45,063 bases of DNA from Scleroderma bovista (GCA_037178675.1 JAYMGJ010000420.1:1-45063); one strand, 5' to 3'; shown: positions 10,217-20,441, numbered from the stretch's first letter. Made by a program: numbers and translations. Notes: generated from the letters alone by a model not told the origin.

Positions 10217-11452
10217 ATGAGCCAAGGATCCTCTCCTATCCTCAACCCCGTCGTCTATCTCAACTATCTCAATCATACAGTTGCACATGACTATGAGCTC
10301 ACAAGGGATGTATCCCTGGCTACACTTGGTGTATGTTGTGCAGTTGTAATCCCAGTGTCTTACCCATTTGATGTGCACCGGTGAAGGCCCTGGCCTGGGA
10401 CATTCTTTCGAGCGTCCCGGAAGATTACAGGTTGATCCAGACGGGGAAGATATCCGCTGTGTTGTTTGCATACTTCCTGGCTAGGTCAGGTGTTTCGTCC
10501 ATCTATCCTAACTGTTTTCCTGATGTTTTCAACAGACCATCTGCGCTCACCATGGTAGTCCTGGACGTCGTGCTGAAAAGTAGGTGCTTCCCCGCATTCA
10601 GAGCACACTTGCCTGTTGAGTTGCACTTTTCTCTGTGCTATAGCGGGTCCTATCAATAACTGCATTGTTATAGCCACTGTCCTCATGGCGTTGCAAACAG
10701 TCTCGACTGCGGCATCGTCATACCTCTTCCTCAAACGTGTCCACGCTGTTTACTACGGAAACAATATAGTCAAGTACTTCTTTAGTTTTTTGTGGCTCGC
10801 CGGCGTGGGCACCTCTTGTGCAATCTTTCCTGGGAATCTCCACGACTACAGCGAAATTGCTGACACGAAACACTGTCTACGATACCAAAACAAGGCACAA
10901 TTGTTCATCACTTATGCGATGCCTGTTGTCTTCGACTTCCTTGTCTATTCTGCGATTTCATACAAGATTAACAAGATTAACACTACCCATGGATTGCCGA
11001 AGAAATGGAGCTGGAGGGACATTTGGCGTGGAAAAGCGTTCCCTCATTTCTCTCAGGCTATATTAAGTGGAGGACAACAGTACTATTTGTAAGGAATAGT
11101 ATCATTCTGGTAGCAATGTAGACACTCAACACTGATCTATCTGCACAGAATTACCAACTGGATCATCATAATACGACTTTCGTTCGGCCAACAGTCTCCT
11201 ACGCTCCGCATCCTCTTCTCGAGTCCCGCTGTGGCGTTGACGGGTGTTATGGCTTGCCGAGTATACCGAAATTTGATCATCGAGTCATTGCTCGACTCGG
11301 AATGGATGAACGGCAAGTCATTAACTGCGCCAAAATTCGCAGATAAACGAGTAGTAAACCAGACGCTCCCGACGAGCGCGACAGTATCGGTGTCGCCCTA
11401 TTCTGAGTCTGATGCGGAGTGCGGTTGTAGTGTTCCAAAGGGGGAGGTTTGA
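10217..11452 (+). CDS. Multi-pass membrane protein, tandem family copy 4
   Basis: Exons 10217-10330, 10387-10484, 10536-10579, 10644-11088 and 11149-11452; all phases agree, giving 334 residues. The order of segments is that of copies 1 and 3: WDILSSVPEDYRLIQ, PINNCIVIATVLMALQ helix, FLWLAGVGTSCAIF helix, AMPVVFDFLVYSAISY helix, ILSGGQQYYLITN, and SSPAVALTGVMACRVYRN. A three-residue insertion duplicates KIN in the loop after the fifth helix. The exon 4 to 5 junction reads TAT TT|A, restoring a Leu-Ile-Thr seen in distant homologues, where copies 1-3 have Gly, so copy 4 may be closest to the ancestral form. Function unknown; probably a plasma-membrane or endomembrane protein. Confidence 0.85.
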
Positions 11453-11975
11453 TGCCTTTGTGAATGTTATGACAAGGATTTTATGACCTTCTCCGTTAGC
11501 AATCCAGCCCCTGTCCCGACTACCTATAATATTTCGACACTTGATCCCATGCGGACAAAAAATACCCAAAAATCTAATTATTTATTCCTGTTCGGTCAAT
11601 CCAGAAGGATCTGAGCTAGTCCCAGCGTTATATTATCCTTACTACCAAGTACATATGATCTGAGAACCATTCCATCCAATTATTGGATAACCGATGCTGT
11701 TCATGAGGCACATGACTGGTTGAATGGTGGGGAGTTACCTTTTTGTTGGCGGTGACAGCGCATAGTTTGTTAGTTCTTTCATCGTTGGGTCTTCCTCTGG
11801 TTCCAGGACTTGTCGGATTGCAAACTTGTGTCATGATCGATCCGCTATCCCTCGTTTTCCGGAGTGTAAAGCACGATTTTCGCCCTCCTGCTCTCTGTCC
11901 TGTTGCCCTACGTGTCTGATAACTGCATTTCCCCTCAATTTGATACCTCTGTGTTTTTTCTTTCTTTCCAGTGTT
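11453..11975. repeat. Duplicated 3' flank of unit 4, left of the SINE
   Basis: Carries the same AAAAAATACCC, AATTATTTATTCCTG and CCAGAAGGATCTGAGCTAGT blocks as the flanks of copies 2 and 3. It continues on the other side of the SINE at 12612-12662. No gene is seen. Confidence 0.75.
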
Positions 11976-12611
11976 CCAGACTCACGTGCGGGTCGGGTGG
12001 TCTAGCGGTTACCCCCGGCTGCCTTCGTGCAGTGAGTTGCTTGTTCAACTCCCCCTCAAGCCCATTTTTACTGCTACTTGCCGTCATGGGAATCACAATG
12101 ACGTCACAACCAAGGGTGAACTGGAGGGCCCTACGAGATTAGTGTGGGCAATGGATGGGATAATGGGAGCTATATGCCAAGTTTAGCGATGGGACCAGTC
12201 CTCAAAGTTGGCCGTGGGAGTTAGGAGGGGTCACCCCGACCAGGCGCGAACCTGGATTAAAATACTAGCCAAAAACTAACTTACCAGCCACCACCAGCAC
12301 CTCCACCTAAGTGAGCCGTCCGAGAATAGTATTCACACCTCTCTGGCCAGTCGGAACAGGCAGGTGGGACAAACCTCTAATGGTGGTCAGGGAGCCTTTA
12401 ATGGGCAGTTACCTAATTGGTTTGGTGACTAGGGTTAACCCAGTAGCGGGGGGTTACAAGTGCGAGTGAGGTGTTTCTAGGGCTTCATGGACACAGGTGG
12501 AAATTAGATAATCTCACTCCAACCAGCCGTGTCTTACTCAGATTTCTCTGTTGTTGCTTACACGGGATATAAATAAAGATGTTCTCTCTCTCTCTCTCCA
12601 GACTCACGTGC
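11976..12611 (+). mobile_element. Full-length tRNA-derived SINE, plus orientation
   Basis: Element 11990-12597 (608 bp) flanked by the perfect 14-bp target-site duplication CCAGACTCACGTGC (11976-11989 and 12598-12611). The head begins GGGTCGGGTGG and contains a pol III A box, TGGTCTAGCGG (11998-12008), and a B box, GTTCAACTCC (12043-12052), about 35 bp apart as in tRNA genes. The body is a unique ~500-bp sequence without a coding frame. The 3' end reads TATAAATAAAGATGTTC followed by (TC)n. Internal pol III promoter, absence of coding capacity, TSD and simple-repeat tail together define a SINE; the partner LINE is not in the window. It is nearly identical to the copy at 21136-21743. Confidence 0.88.
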
Positions 12612-12916
12612 ACACGACTACCTAAAAAGGACGCATCGTGGAGTGTGAGGCACCCGAGTCCCAACTCTGACTTAGTTCGAGAAAACAGCAGGTGGCGGTG
12701 CGCGGGAACGCCATGTAGGGAAGGCTGCGCCGTGCCCGGGAAGGCAAATGACGTCACCGACTTTAGCACTCTCACTGCCGACATGCCGTCCACCCCTGGC
12801 TCTGCGACGGTCGCGATGTCGTAGTTGCTTACTCGACTCTGACGCGAAGGGGTGCCGTACGTGACAGGGTGACAGGATCCCCCGCGAATGGAAGGAGGCA
12901 CACACGAGGTTCAATG
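12612..12916. other. Junction region between the tandem array and the recombinase gene
   Basis: Positions 12612-12662 complete the unit-4 flank. The remaining ~250 bp are GC-rich and belong to no repeat seen in the window. Short overlapping frames here show no domain. Confidence 0.4.
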
Positions 12917-12922
12917 TTTATT
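12917..12922 (-). terminator. Putative poly(A) signal of the recombinase gene
   Basis: AATAAA on the minus strand, about 240 bp after the recombinase stop codon and just before the end of the unit-specific sequence. It is a plausible but unproven 3'-end signal; fungal poly(A) signals are degenerate. Confidence 0.35.
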
Positions 12923-13062
12923 GACAGGGCTTGTTGTACTAAACGGTAGTAGTAATAATAGTAGTGGTCGTGGTCGTATTGAATGGAGCGGGTCTGGAAA
13001 AAAAAAGAAAAGAAAAGAGTCTGGGGTGGAAACGAAAGGGAAAAACAAAAGGTGGGGAAAAT

Positions 13063-13083
13063 GAAACGAAACGAAACGAAACG
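13063..13083. repeat. (GAAAC)n pentanucleotide microsatellite
   Basis: Four tandem copies of GAAAC in the presumed 3' UTR of the recombinase gene, next to poly-purine runs. Confidence 0.8.
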
Positions 13084-13162
13084 ATGCTGCGATGCAAAAT
13101 AAAATAACACGAACAATGAAAATGATGGGATCGAGATCGCGCCGTACCTAGTGGCAGTAGTA

Positions 13163-15973
13163 CTACTGGGTGGCTGGGGCCACGTTGATGAGGAAGCGGC
13201 AGTGCTCCCCATCATTGGAATGGCGTTGCCGTGCCTTCTGGATCGTCTTGAACAGGTCCGTGTGCCCTCGGGCGATAACGCTTCCGTACGCCCTATACCA
13301 GTCTTCCTCGTTCTCTTCGAACCTAGATAGAGTGTGAGTGAATGAATGAGTGAGTGAAAAGAAGGCAGTGCCAAGCAGAGGACGGACATACACACAGAGA
13401 AATTCCCTGGCGATGAGAGACCGCTGGTAGTACAGGGTGTTGAAATGCCGCCCGTGTCGCCCGTTGTAGTAATGATGGGGCCAATCCTTTAGAGGGACGA
13501 AGAGCTGGAGCCTGGGCTCCCCGACCGTCCAGTGCCGCACGATGTCCCTCCATGTCTCCGATCGCGGTGTCATCTCCCCATTTTCGCGCTTCATCGGGAG
13601 GTGTGGGATTGCGAGCCCCATGGGCGGACCAGCTGAGGTCCTCCGGGCACCTACGAGCGAAGGGAGCGGCGCAGAGAGGGCCATGTTCGGATCCGCTGTT
13701 GATGCTGGACCCAGGATCGTCGTATTGCCGGTAGGGAACGACGGCGACAGTTCGGACGCCCGCGCACCTTGTACAGGGCGTGGTAGTCGCATAGTACTGG
13801 AACCGTGGGACTGGATTGCTGGGTGAAAATGGACAACGAGCGATTGTGACGGCACAGTGGTTTGGATCGGTGGAGGTTGAAGGGTAGTCCGACCGGACGG
13901 ATGATGATGGGCTGGCGAACGGAATGGTCAGTGGTTGGTAAGTGTGGTGTGAATAGTGTACGCTCACCGTTCGTGTCATGAGGGGACGCCAGTGTCCTAA
14001 GGCCGGGTGCAAGCGCGGTGTTGATCAGGTTGGTCACATCGTTGAGTTTTTGGGAGATGTCCTCCGCCATTGCAGCATGCGATGCGATTACATCCTTGCG
14101 CAGCATGGCCATATCCGTTGTCAGTGCTGCATGTGTCATACGAAGCGCCTCCGTAGTTGCTGGGCGGAGGAGCGCTGCCTCGCCTGCAAAGGAGGCGCTG
14201 GCTTCCCATGATGCTGGTGCCAGGGCATCACTAAAATCCTCCTCATAGCTATGGAGCTCGTCAAGCAGATACCGCATCAGGGTGTCGTTCTGCGGGGGAA
14301 AGTGAAGGAAAGAAGAAGAAAAAAAGAAGTCAGCAGTTTGGCACGCGGTGTACCCAGATAGGAAGGCCGACCAGTGTCCGAATCACTGATCAGCGTCAGC
14401 ACGCACCTGTTCGCCCTCTGCCCATCCGCCCCAAAATCGCACACAGCGGAGGGACCATCTCTCGCCTAGCGGGGCACACATAAATCGATACTGCGCTCCT
14501 CCGCGTCGGAAGCAGTGCGTCGAATATGTCCCCTTTATACCAGCCCCCTTCACCGCTGCATCAAGTGATTTCTGCACTGTGTCGTGCGAAAGCGGTACCC
14601 CTGCCTGGAGTACCCCACTGGCTGCCACTGCGGGAAACAAGAATTCGTCCTCGCCCATAGCACGGCCGAGATGGGCGTGCTCGACCCAGTTCATCCAGAA
14701 AAGGACCCAGAAGAATGAATCACACGCCCTGCCCATATCTGGGCGTGGATATATTTTATAGCGGTTACCTGGTGAGTGCAGCAAATCATGCCAAACTGAC
14801 ATAGCAACTAATGAAACGGATGGACGCACTGCGCAGGTCAATTTCTCTTATTCCCTTGTCGGTCTTCCTTTGCCACCCTTTGTGATTCGTCAGGTGGATC
14901 TCAAAGTATACATTGAGGTCGTTTATGGTGAGTGATGCTTCGTCGCCTCGCAGATACTTCAGGAAGACGCCGTTTACAGCGTTTATGTCATCCGCCATGA
15001 CATCCCCGCACTTCAGCTTCACAAGCTCGAAGTTCCTAAGTACCATATTAGAGTGGCACTGAATCATCAACAGCAGGAGTGAAACTGCATTTATGTACCT
15101 TGTCCAGAGCATGAACGCAACAGCGCTGAAGGTGAGGTGTTCAACATGCCGTGTGATCGATAATCTTGTACTGTTGTCCAGGATCCCTTTAGCTGGCGGT
15201 GATCCCAATCCAGCTATTGCGAAACGAAGATAATTGAACGCGCCGTCGAGCGGGCACACGGACCCCGACCAGGTGAGCATACGTTCCATATACTCTTTCT
15301 TCATCGCACCCGAGTGCTTGCGCTGATTCCCCCCCGCGTTGATTTTGTGTCTGATTGATGCGACTGTGTCGCTGACATCGGGAGAAAGGACTGGATTTCC
15401 CTCCCATTGCCGACGCACCTCATTGTAGCGCCACTTTTCACGGAACAGACCATTGCTATCGCTATCAAGACATTCGTTCTTGTGAGTACCCACGCATCAG
15501 AAGTGCATTTACAATACTGACGCTTCGTCCCACAACCGTTTGAAGGCCGCTCGGATCCCATCAATCGTGCTTGGGCTGCACTTGGAGTCCTCGTTGAAAC
15601 CCCTCCACCCAAGGTAGATGGCCAACGCTTCGCTGGAGCAATGGTTTGGCCGCTCCTCGAACGCATCTTTGAACTTCGGATCATGGTAAATTTCCGAGCC
15701 TTCTTCAGCATGACTTGGAGTTGACAGTGTCCCGTCTTCTTTAAAGTGGCTCTGCAACCATCTACGCGCTTGGTTGACATGCTGAGCATAGGTTTCTCTT
15801 GTCTTCGGCGCTCGAAGGTGATCTTTCTTGCCTGCTTTTTGAACCTGCTGCGCTGCTTGTAAAGTCGGCATGTCCTTCGCACTGGCCTCGTCCTTCGCAC
15901 TGGCCTGCGTTTTCTGCTTCTTGCTGGGCTTATCAGTGGACCCAGGTAGGGCAGCCGTCTTCCGTTGGACCAT
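13163..15973 (-). CDS. Crypton-type tyrosine recombinase with GCR1_C-like C-terminus
   Basis: Seven exons, 5' to 3': 15973-15518, 15478-15099, 15035-14830, 14768-14407, 14289-13968, 13911-13392, 13322-13163. Every phase matches, giving 801 residues without a stop. Residues 1-60 are a basic, low-complexity leader. About 50-150 hold a SAM-like core-binding region (APKTRETYAQHVNQARRWL). About 240-480 are the catalytic domain, with a candidate first Arg at 279 (LWTRNFELVKL), the HxxR motif H432-C-F-R435 (THCFRRGGAQYRFM), W460 of RFWGGWAEGE, and a candidate nucleophile Y475 (MRYLLDEL). About 693-770 resemble the GCR1_C DNA-binding domain (WTVGEPRLQLFVPLKDW, then FEENEEDWYRAY). Recombinase plus GCR1_C is the arrangement known for fungal Crypton DNA transposons. 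No terminal repeats or TSD could be defined, as expected for Cryptons. It lies 215 bp downstream of the nuclease gene on the same strand. The shortest intron is 39 nt. A domesticated copy is possible. Confidence 0.85.
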
Positions 15974-16187
15974 TGCAATAGGACAGCTTTCTCAGTAGAC
16001 CAGACAAGGTGGGAGTTGTGAAGGCAGGGACAATTGCGTCACTTTTTTTTTCATGACTACACTACACAAGTTATGCCCCCTATCCTATTTCAGACATGTA
16101 GAACACGAAAGGCGTCTAGATTCGTATTTGTCGGACCAACACGTAGTAATACAGCAGACTGGAACAAATCAGAAAGTGTGCGCGCGA
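15974..16187. promoter_or_regulatory. 215-bp spacer between nuclease stop and recombinase start
   Basis: It must hold both the 3' end of the nuclease transcript and the recombinase promoter. On the minus strand an A9 tract lies at about 16044-16052, some 70 bp before the recombinase ATG. No clear TATA box is seen. Such a short spacer would also fit a shared origin within one element. Confidence 0.35.
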
Positions 16188-17979
16188 CTAGTCCTCGCCC
16201 GTCAGGTCAATGATCTCAACATCGAAAGATTGTGCATCCACGGCGAAGCCACTCGTCGACTCCACAGACCCGCTCCCCGCATCCTCACCCACTAGTTCCA
16301 TGTCAGTTGACTCTGAGCTTTGTGCCAAGTCGGGCCGTGAACTCTCCAACACGATCGCTGGGATCGCCATGTCGGAGAACACTGCACCGTCGATGTCATC
16401 CTCGTCAAGGGGTGAGATATGTGCATCGGACGGTGAGTGCGCCGAATCAGTTGGCATGGCAAAGAGCAACTGACTCGGCACAGAAATGTTGTACACCGGG
16501 AGTGACCCGCCACAATAATTCATGACCCGGAGGTCACGCTGTAGCGCCTCGCTATCTACATTGCCTGGTAACTAGAACGGACGGTAAGACGAGCATAAAT
16601 GTCACATGTGAATGCAACACTCTTACCTGCAGGAGGGCACGAATAACCGCGCCAACACGAGGTTGTGTCAGTTTCATTTGGATGATCTCTGCTGACCAAC
16701 CCAGGTATCCCGAGCTAAACGCAGCAAGAGCCGCGAGGTCGGGCTGGCGAGACGTGACCACGGATACAGGGGGTTGGCCACCATCCGACCAGGACGTGAG
16801 AGGTAGTACATATGCCGCGAGGATGGCAGGGTTCGGGAACTCGGTGCGTTCCTCGTCGATAACGCGAGCAAGTTCGTAGTATGTTCGTCCAAGGTGACCT
16901 TGGGGGTCCCTCTCCAACACCTCACATAGCTGCTTTCGCCATTTGACGTGAAATGCCATGAATTCGGCGAATGGAAGTGTCGATGCAGCAGAGAGGAGGG
17001 ACCTCCCCAATCCATATTGGGTCAGCTGACGAGCAATGTTTGTGGTGCACCCTGGGAGCCCACTCTGTGAGATGAGATTGTGAGTATGCACAGTAGGCCG
17101 CAATAAGCAGCGACTTACATCATAGTCGGCACCACGCATGAGCGCAATCAGGAGGAGGCACCCCCGCTCAAGGAGGGCGCGATCTTTTATCGCATCGTCT
17201 GTATACACTTCTACACCTTCATACTTGGCACACTTTGGCAGGATAATACTAGCACGGAAAGTAGGTAGTGTTAGTCCAACAGTGGCAGCGTTGATGTTTT
17301 GTTAAACTCACCTTCGGATGACACTGCCTGCACCAAACAACAACGCATCATTGAAGGGCGTCACCACGACATCAACGAGTCCATGTAATTGAAAGTAGGC
17401 GAGTTCGGCCTCAGCCTCTCCTGGAGCCTAGTAATTCTATCAGCATCTGAGCTAATCCACGCGAAAGGTTTACCGTGTGCCAACTGAAGCCGAATGTGCT
17501 TAGAAGTTCTTGGAAGCGGCGCACCAGGAGGGGTGGTCCAGTCCCGTAAGTACGCTCGTTTCCTCCTTTGAACCATGGGCAGTCAAGTCCATCGAAAATG
17601 AAATGAGGATGGATGGGCATCATTGAGATTTCTGAAAGCCAAAAGAAAATAATTGGCATTTCATGTGTTCTTCCTGTACCAGCACTGCTCCATGTAAATA
17701 CATTGGTCAATGAGGAGACCCATGCACTAGTTGTTGCTTTGTGAGCGATGAAATGGACAGCACATTGGCATTCAGGTACTCACCTAGCGTTGAATCCAAC
17801 AGCTAGCAATCGACCGCCTGCTTCGTTCCCAGATGGCTTGAAACTTTGAACGGCCATCTCGTAGATTGTACAAGGCTTTGCCGCGGGTGCAAGAACCTAT
17901 TCACAGTGAGCCATTAGTCCAATCAATCCAAGGTGAACAAGAAAAATTTACTCGCCTTCCACAGTGTATTGAGTCCCAT
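16188..17979 (-). CDS. XPG/GEN1-like structure-specific nuclease family protein
   Basis: Seven exons: 17979-17956, 17896-17784, 17726-17474, 17427-17312, 17248-17119, 17064-16627, 16571-16188; 485 residues, all in frame. The start MGLNTLWKVLAPAA matches the XPG/Rad2/GEN1 N-terminus. XPG-N spans about 1-95, with ASAW at 45-48 and PHFIFDG at 86-92. XPG-I spans about 125-215, with APGEAEAELAYF at 131-142, TPFNDALLFGA at 153-163 and RGADYDSGLPGC near 206-218, leading into a helix-hairpin-helix-like start (TNIARQLTQYGLG). The C-terminal ~200 residues are acidic and end EIIDLTGED. Two metal-binding acids appear replaced: Asn44 where FEN1/GEN1 have Asp, and Phe155 where the first Asp of the TxDxD motif is expected. 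Asp91, Glu134, Glu136, Asp157 and Asp210 remain. This divergent group is expanded in Agaricomycetes; activity is uncertain. It sits 215 bp upstream of the tyrosine recombinase, co-directional. Confidence 0.87.
17897..17955 (-). other. GC-AG intron after a 24-nt first exon
   Basis: Intron 1 of the nuclease gene: donor AAG|GCGAGT, acceptor AATAG|GTT. Only this junction joins MGLNTLWK to VLAPAAKPC, the expected XPG N-terminus. The donor context is otherwise strong, as required for GC donors. A GT-to-GC mutation that weakens splicing is the alternative. Confidence 0.7.
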
Positions 17980-18084
17980 GACAGTTGATTGTGGTGGGGG
18001 ACTCGCAACGAAACGGGATGAAAGGCTTTATATGACCGACTACGCTATGACGTGCACGGGCGGATGAGGGGCGGATGAGGTACG

Positions 18085-19660
18085 TCAACTGCTGTCGTCC
18101 GATGCCCTGCTGACAAAGACATGGCCCGCCCTGCCAAAATGAAAATGAACTTGCTTGTTGGCCTTGAAGAACAGGAATTGGTTGAGGTACTGTAAACAAG
18201 TCATGAGCGGGGAAAGTACAGAGCAAAATACAAATAAACTGACCGCATCAGTAATCTTCTCCACAGGTTCAATATCATAGCAAGGAATGAGTTGGTCATA
18301 GGTACCGAAAATCTTGATATCAGCCTCCTTGAATGCATGCTCGGTCAAGAGCAGACGCTTGGTATGTGACAAACCTAAACGAATATATAAACCGGATAAA
18401 GGACTGAAGCTTACATTCGTGTGGGCTTGCTCGCAGTTTGGTGTCGTGCTTGTATGACAGCGGTCTTCCAAGACGATAAGAAAAGGACTGGTTAAGGGAA
18501 TGGGATAGGCGCAAACTTTCAGCTTTCAAGCCAGTGGACAGTAACGGCGCTGACGCACATTCCATTTTTGAGATAGCCGTGCTGCCCCTATTGTTCAGCT
18601 TTCAAGTAAAGACCTAAATAATACATTCAAAATAGGGCTATGCAGAAAATCACATTTTACTTACGGGTGAGACGGCCCAAGTTCTTCTTCACGACTGCCT
18701 TGTCGACAGTGGCACCGCGCCGAATACACTCCCGGTTATAATGGGCAGCACTGACCCACCAATCTGCCTTGTTCTTCACATATCGCAGGATGATGTTTTC
18801 GATGGCAGTGGGCATGCCTGGAACCTTCCATGGAATGTTAGCCTTCCAACATCGCTAAATGTTGCAGGATCATCTTTGCCTTGTTTTGCTTGATGGACTC
18901 TGGCATCATGTCCAAAATGTCGTGCATGACAGCCGCGCGAAGTTCGAGGTCATAGTGCGACTCCACGCACTGCTTCGTAACCGTTTTGGCGATACCTTTA
19001 CTGTTGCGCCCTTCAAATTGTCGAGCGAGGAGGTCGCCCAACCAGCGCTCAAGAAGGGGAACAATGCCAGGCATAAAGAACAGCCAAACACGCTATCCAG
19101 GTGCCCAGAAGCCACAACCAGGGCCCTTGCCAACTGGACCAGTATTGAAACGATAGTAGATCAGGTGTTTTAGATCCTTCGTCATGAGAATTTGTCTCAT
19201 CAGCTGCAAGTCGTGTGAACTGAGAAGGCGGTCACGAGAACAATAAACTAACCTTGTACTTGTACCTGTACATACCAGTCAAAGCACCGATATGACCAAA
19301 GATATATTGCAATGCATCAGCGAGTTGGAATGCGTCAACATTTCCATGACAAGCTTGGTAAGATGCAAAATTCCGCGGCACAGGTGAAACGCATTTCCAA
19401 AAATCGACTTCCGCTCTTTCATTGCGAGGGTCTTGACAGGCTTCAAATTCATGTTGTAATCGAGATGGAGGTAGTTCAAATTCTATAGAATAGATGCATA
19501 AACCTACTGAATATGAAACAACAATAAATGCATACCTTGCGGTGAATCAACACGTTGAGCATGCGGTAGCCCTGCCCGAAAACCTGCAAACCAGCCTCGA
19601 CCCAATCCAAACTTCGTGTACACCGGCGATGAGGAAGCCGAACCGATCTTGGCCGAAAGG
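18085..19660 (-). pseudogene. PRP8 (spliceosome core factor) fragment, decayed
   Basis: On the minus strand several exons match the conserved N-terminal region of PRP8: DWVEAGLQVFGQGY and [10 protein letters not shown] (near 19600), [19 protein letters not shown] (near 19460), [25 protein letters not shown] (near 19130), [20 protein letters not shown] (near 19050), [16 protein letters not shown] (near 18790) and YDIEPVEKITDA (near 18260). Introns are still present, so it is a DNA-level duplicate rather than a processed copy. Lesions include a 1-nt insertion before DWVEAG, a deletion with frameshift after RLTKLV-like sequence, TAG for Trp in APGWRVW at about 19093-19095, and stops around 18585-18630. 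It covers only a few hundred of PRP8's roughly 2,350 residues; a functional PRP8 must lie elsewhere. Confidence 0.85.
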
Positions 19661-20221
19661 TCCTCGATGCCGATTGGTGTGGGGGGTGACGCAGAGGAGG
19701 CGGGGGGGTGATGTAGAGTACATGGACGAGGGAGTTTCTGGCGGCAAACCGAATGAGGGCAGTGGGGCACAGGGATACTATTGCTCGTTTGACGCTGATA
19801 GCAAACAAGTGCCCGCGAGGCATTTGGCCGAGCGCATGTGTGGGAGTGCCAATCTGGAGGACAGGTTTGATTTTACAAGGGGCAGCATGGGGGAGCTCGG
19901 GTCGACGGCAAGCAGCGGCCTGTTCCTCATCAGTATCTGTGAAGAAGCGAACCGTGCAGATACTTGCGCAAAAAGCCCGTAGATGAGGTTGCCGACTTGG
20001 ATGCCCTGGGAGTGTGACGGGGACCGAACAAAACCATACTTTGAAGGGTCGATGGTGGCAACACGGTCAGCGCGTCTGATACCTTGATAACTTGAACCTA
20101 GTCTCTATGAAAAATGTATATACAAACCTGTCGCCTGTCCACTCTTTGCACCCGAGCGCTGAACGGCAGGACTGCGGCTCGCGATGGGGTGAGGCCACAA
20201 GTGGGGGAGAATGGCATAGCA
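19661..20221. other. Unassigned sequence between the PRP8 and cyclin remnants
   Basis: Minus-strand frames are broken. One shows SKYGFVRSPSHSQGIQVGN and then stops; another shows FLRKYLHGSLLHRY. These could be further gene scraps, but I cannot name a family. Confidence 0.35.
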
Positions 20222-20441
20222 GAGGGAGGGGCGCAAGTGCACCCACACACCAGCACGAAGTAAAACAATCCCCCAGAACCCAATAAGACAGGCGGGAGGG
20301 GTGCAAGCACACCCACACACCGGCGTCAAGCAAAACAATCCCCCAGAACCCAACAAGAGGAGCGGGAGGGGTGCAAGCGCACCCACACACCGGCATTGAG
20401 AAAAAGAATCCCCCAGACCCAAATGCGACGAGCGGGAGGGG
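20222..20441. repeat. 70-bp tandem repeat, three copies plus a start of a fourth
   Basis: The block (G)CGGGAGGGGTGCAAG recurs at 20222, 20292, 20362 and 20432, an exact 70-bp period. Each unit holds CACCCACACACCGGC and AATCCCCCAGAACCCAA. Divergence between units is about 10-15 percent by eye. It lies just past the cyclin-homologous frame. Confidence 0.9.

Noticed and set aside
11990..12060. A genuine tRNA gene
   Set aside because: A and B boxes are present, but the region does not fold into a full cloverleaf with a paired acceptor stem, and it is part of a TSD-flanked 608-bp repeat.
12485..14012. Several long overlapping minus-strand frames as separate genes
   Set aside because: They are unspliced readings of recombinase exons and introns in alternative frames, or GC-rich chance frames.
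13163..15973. A Starship-type captain (DUF3435) recombinase
   Set aside because: Starships are known from Pezizomycotina, and this protein carries the FRRGGAQYRFM-type catalytic block and a GCR1_C-like C-terminus, which fit Cryptons better. No cargo boundary is visible.
17620..17670. An additional 48-nt intron in exon 3 of the nuclease gene
   Set aside because: Splice signals exist and the frame would be kept, but removing it deletes the IIFFWLSEI segment whose spacing from ASAW to FDG matches GEN1-type proteins.
20222..20441. CRISPR-like array
   Set aside because: Units are tandem and similar over their whole length, without unique spacers, in a eukaryotic context.
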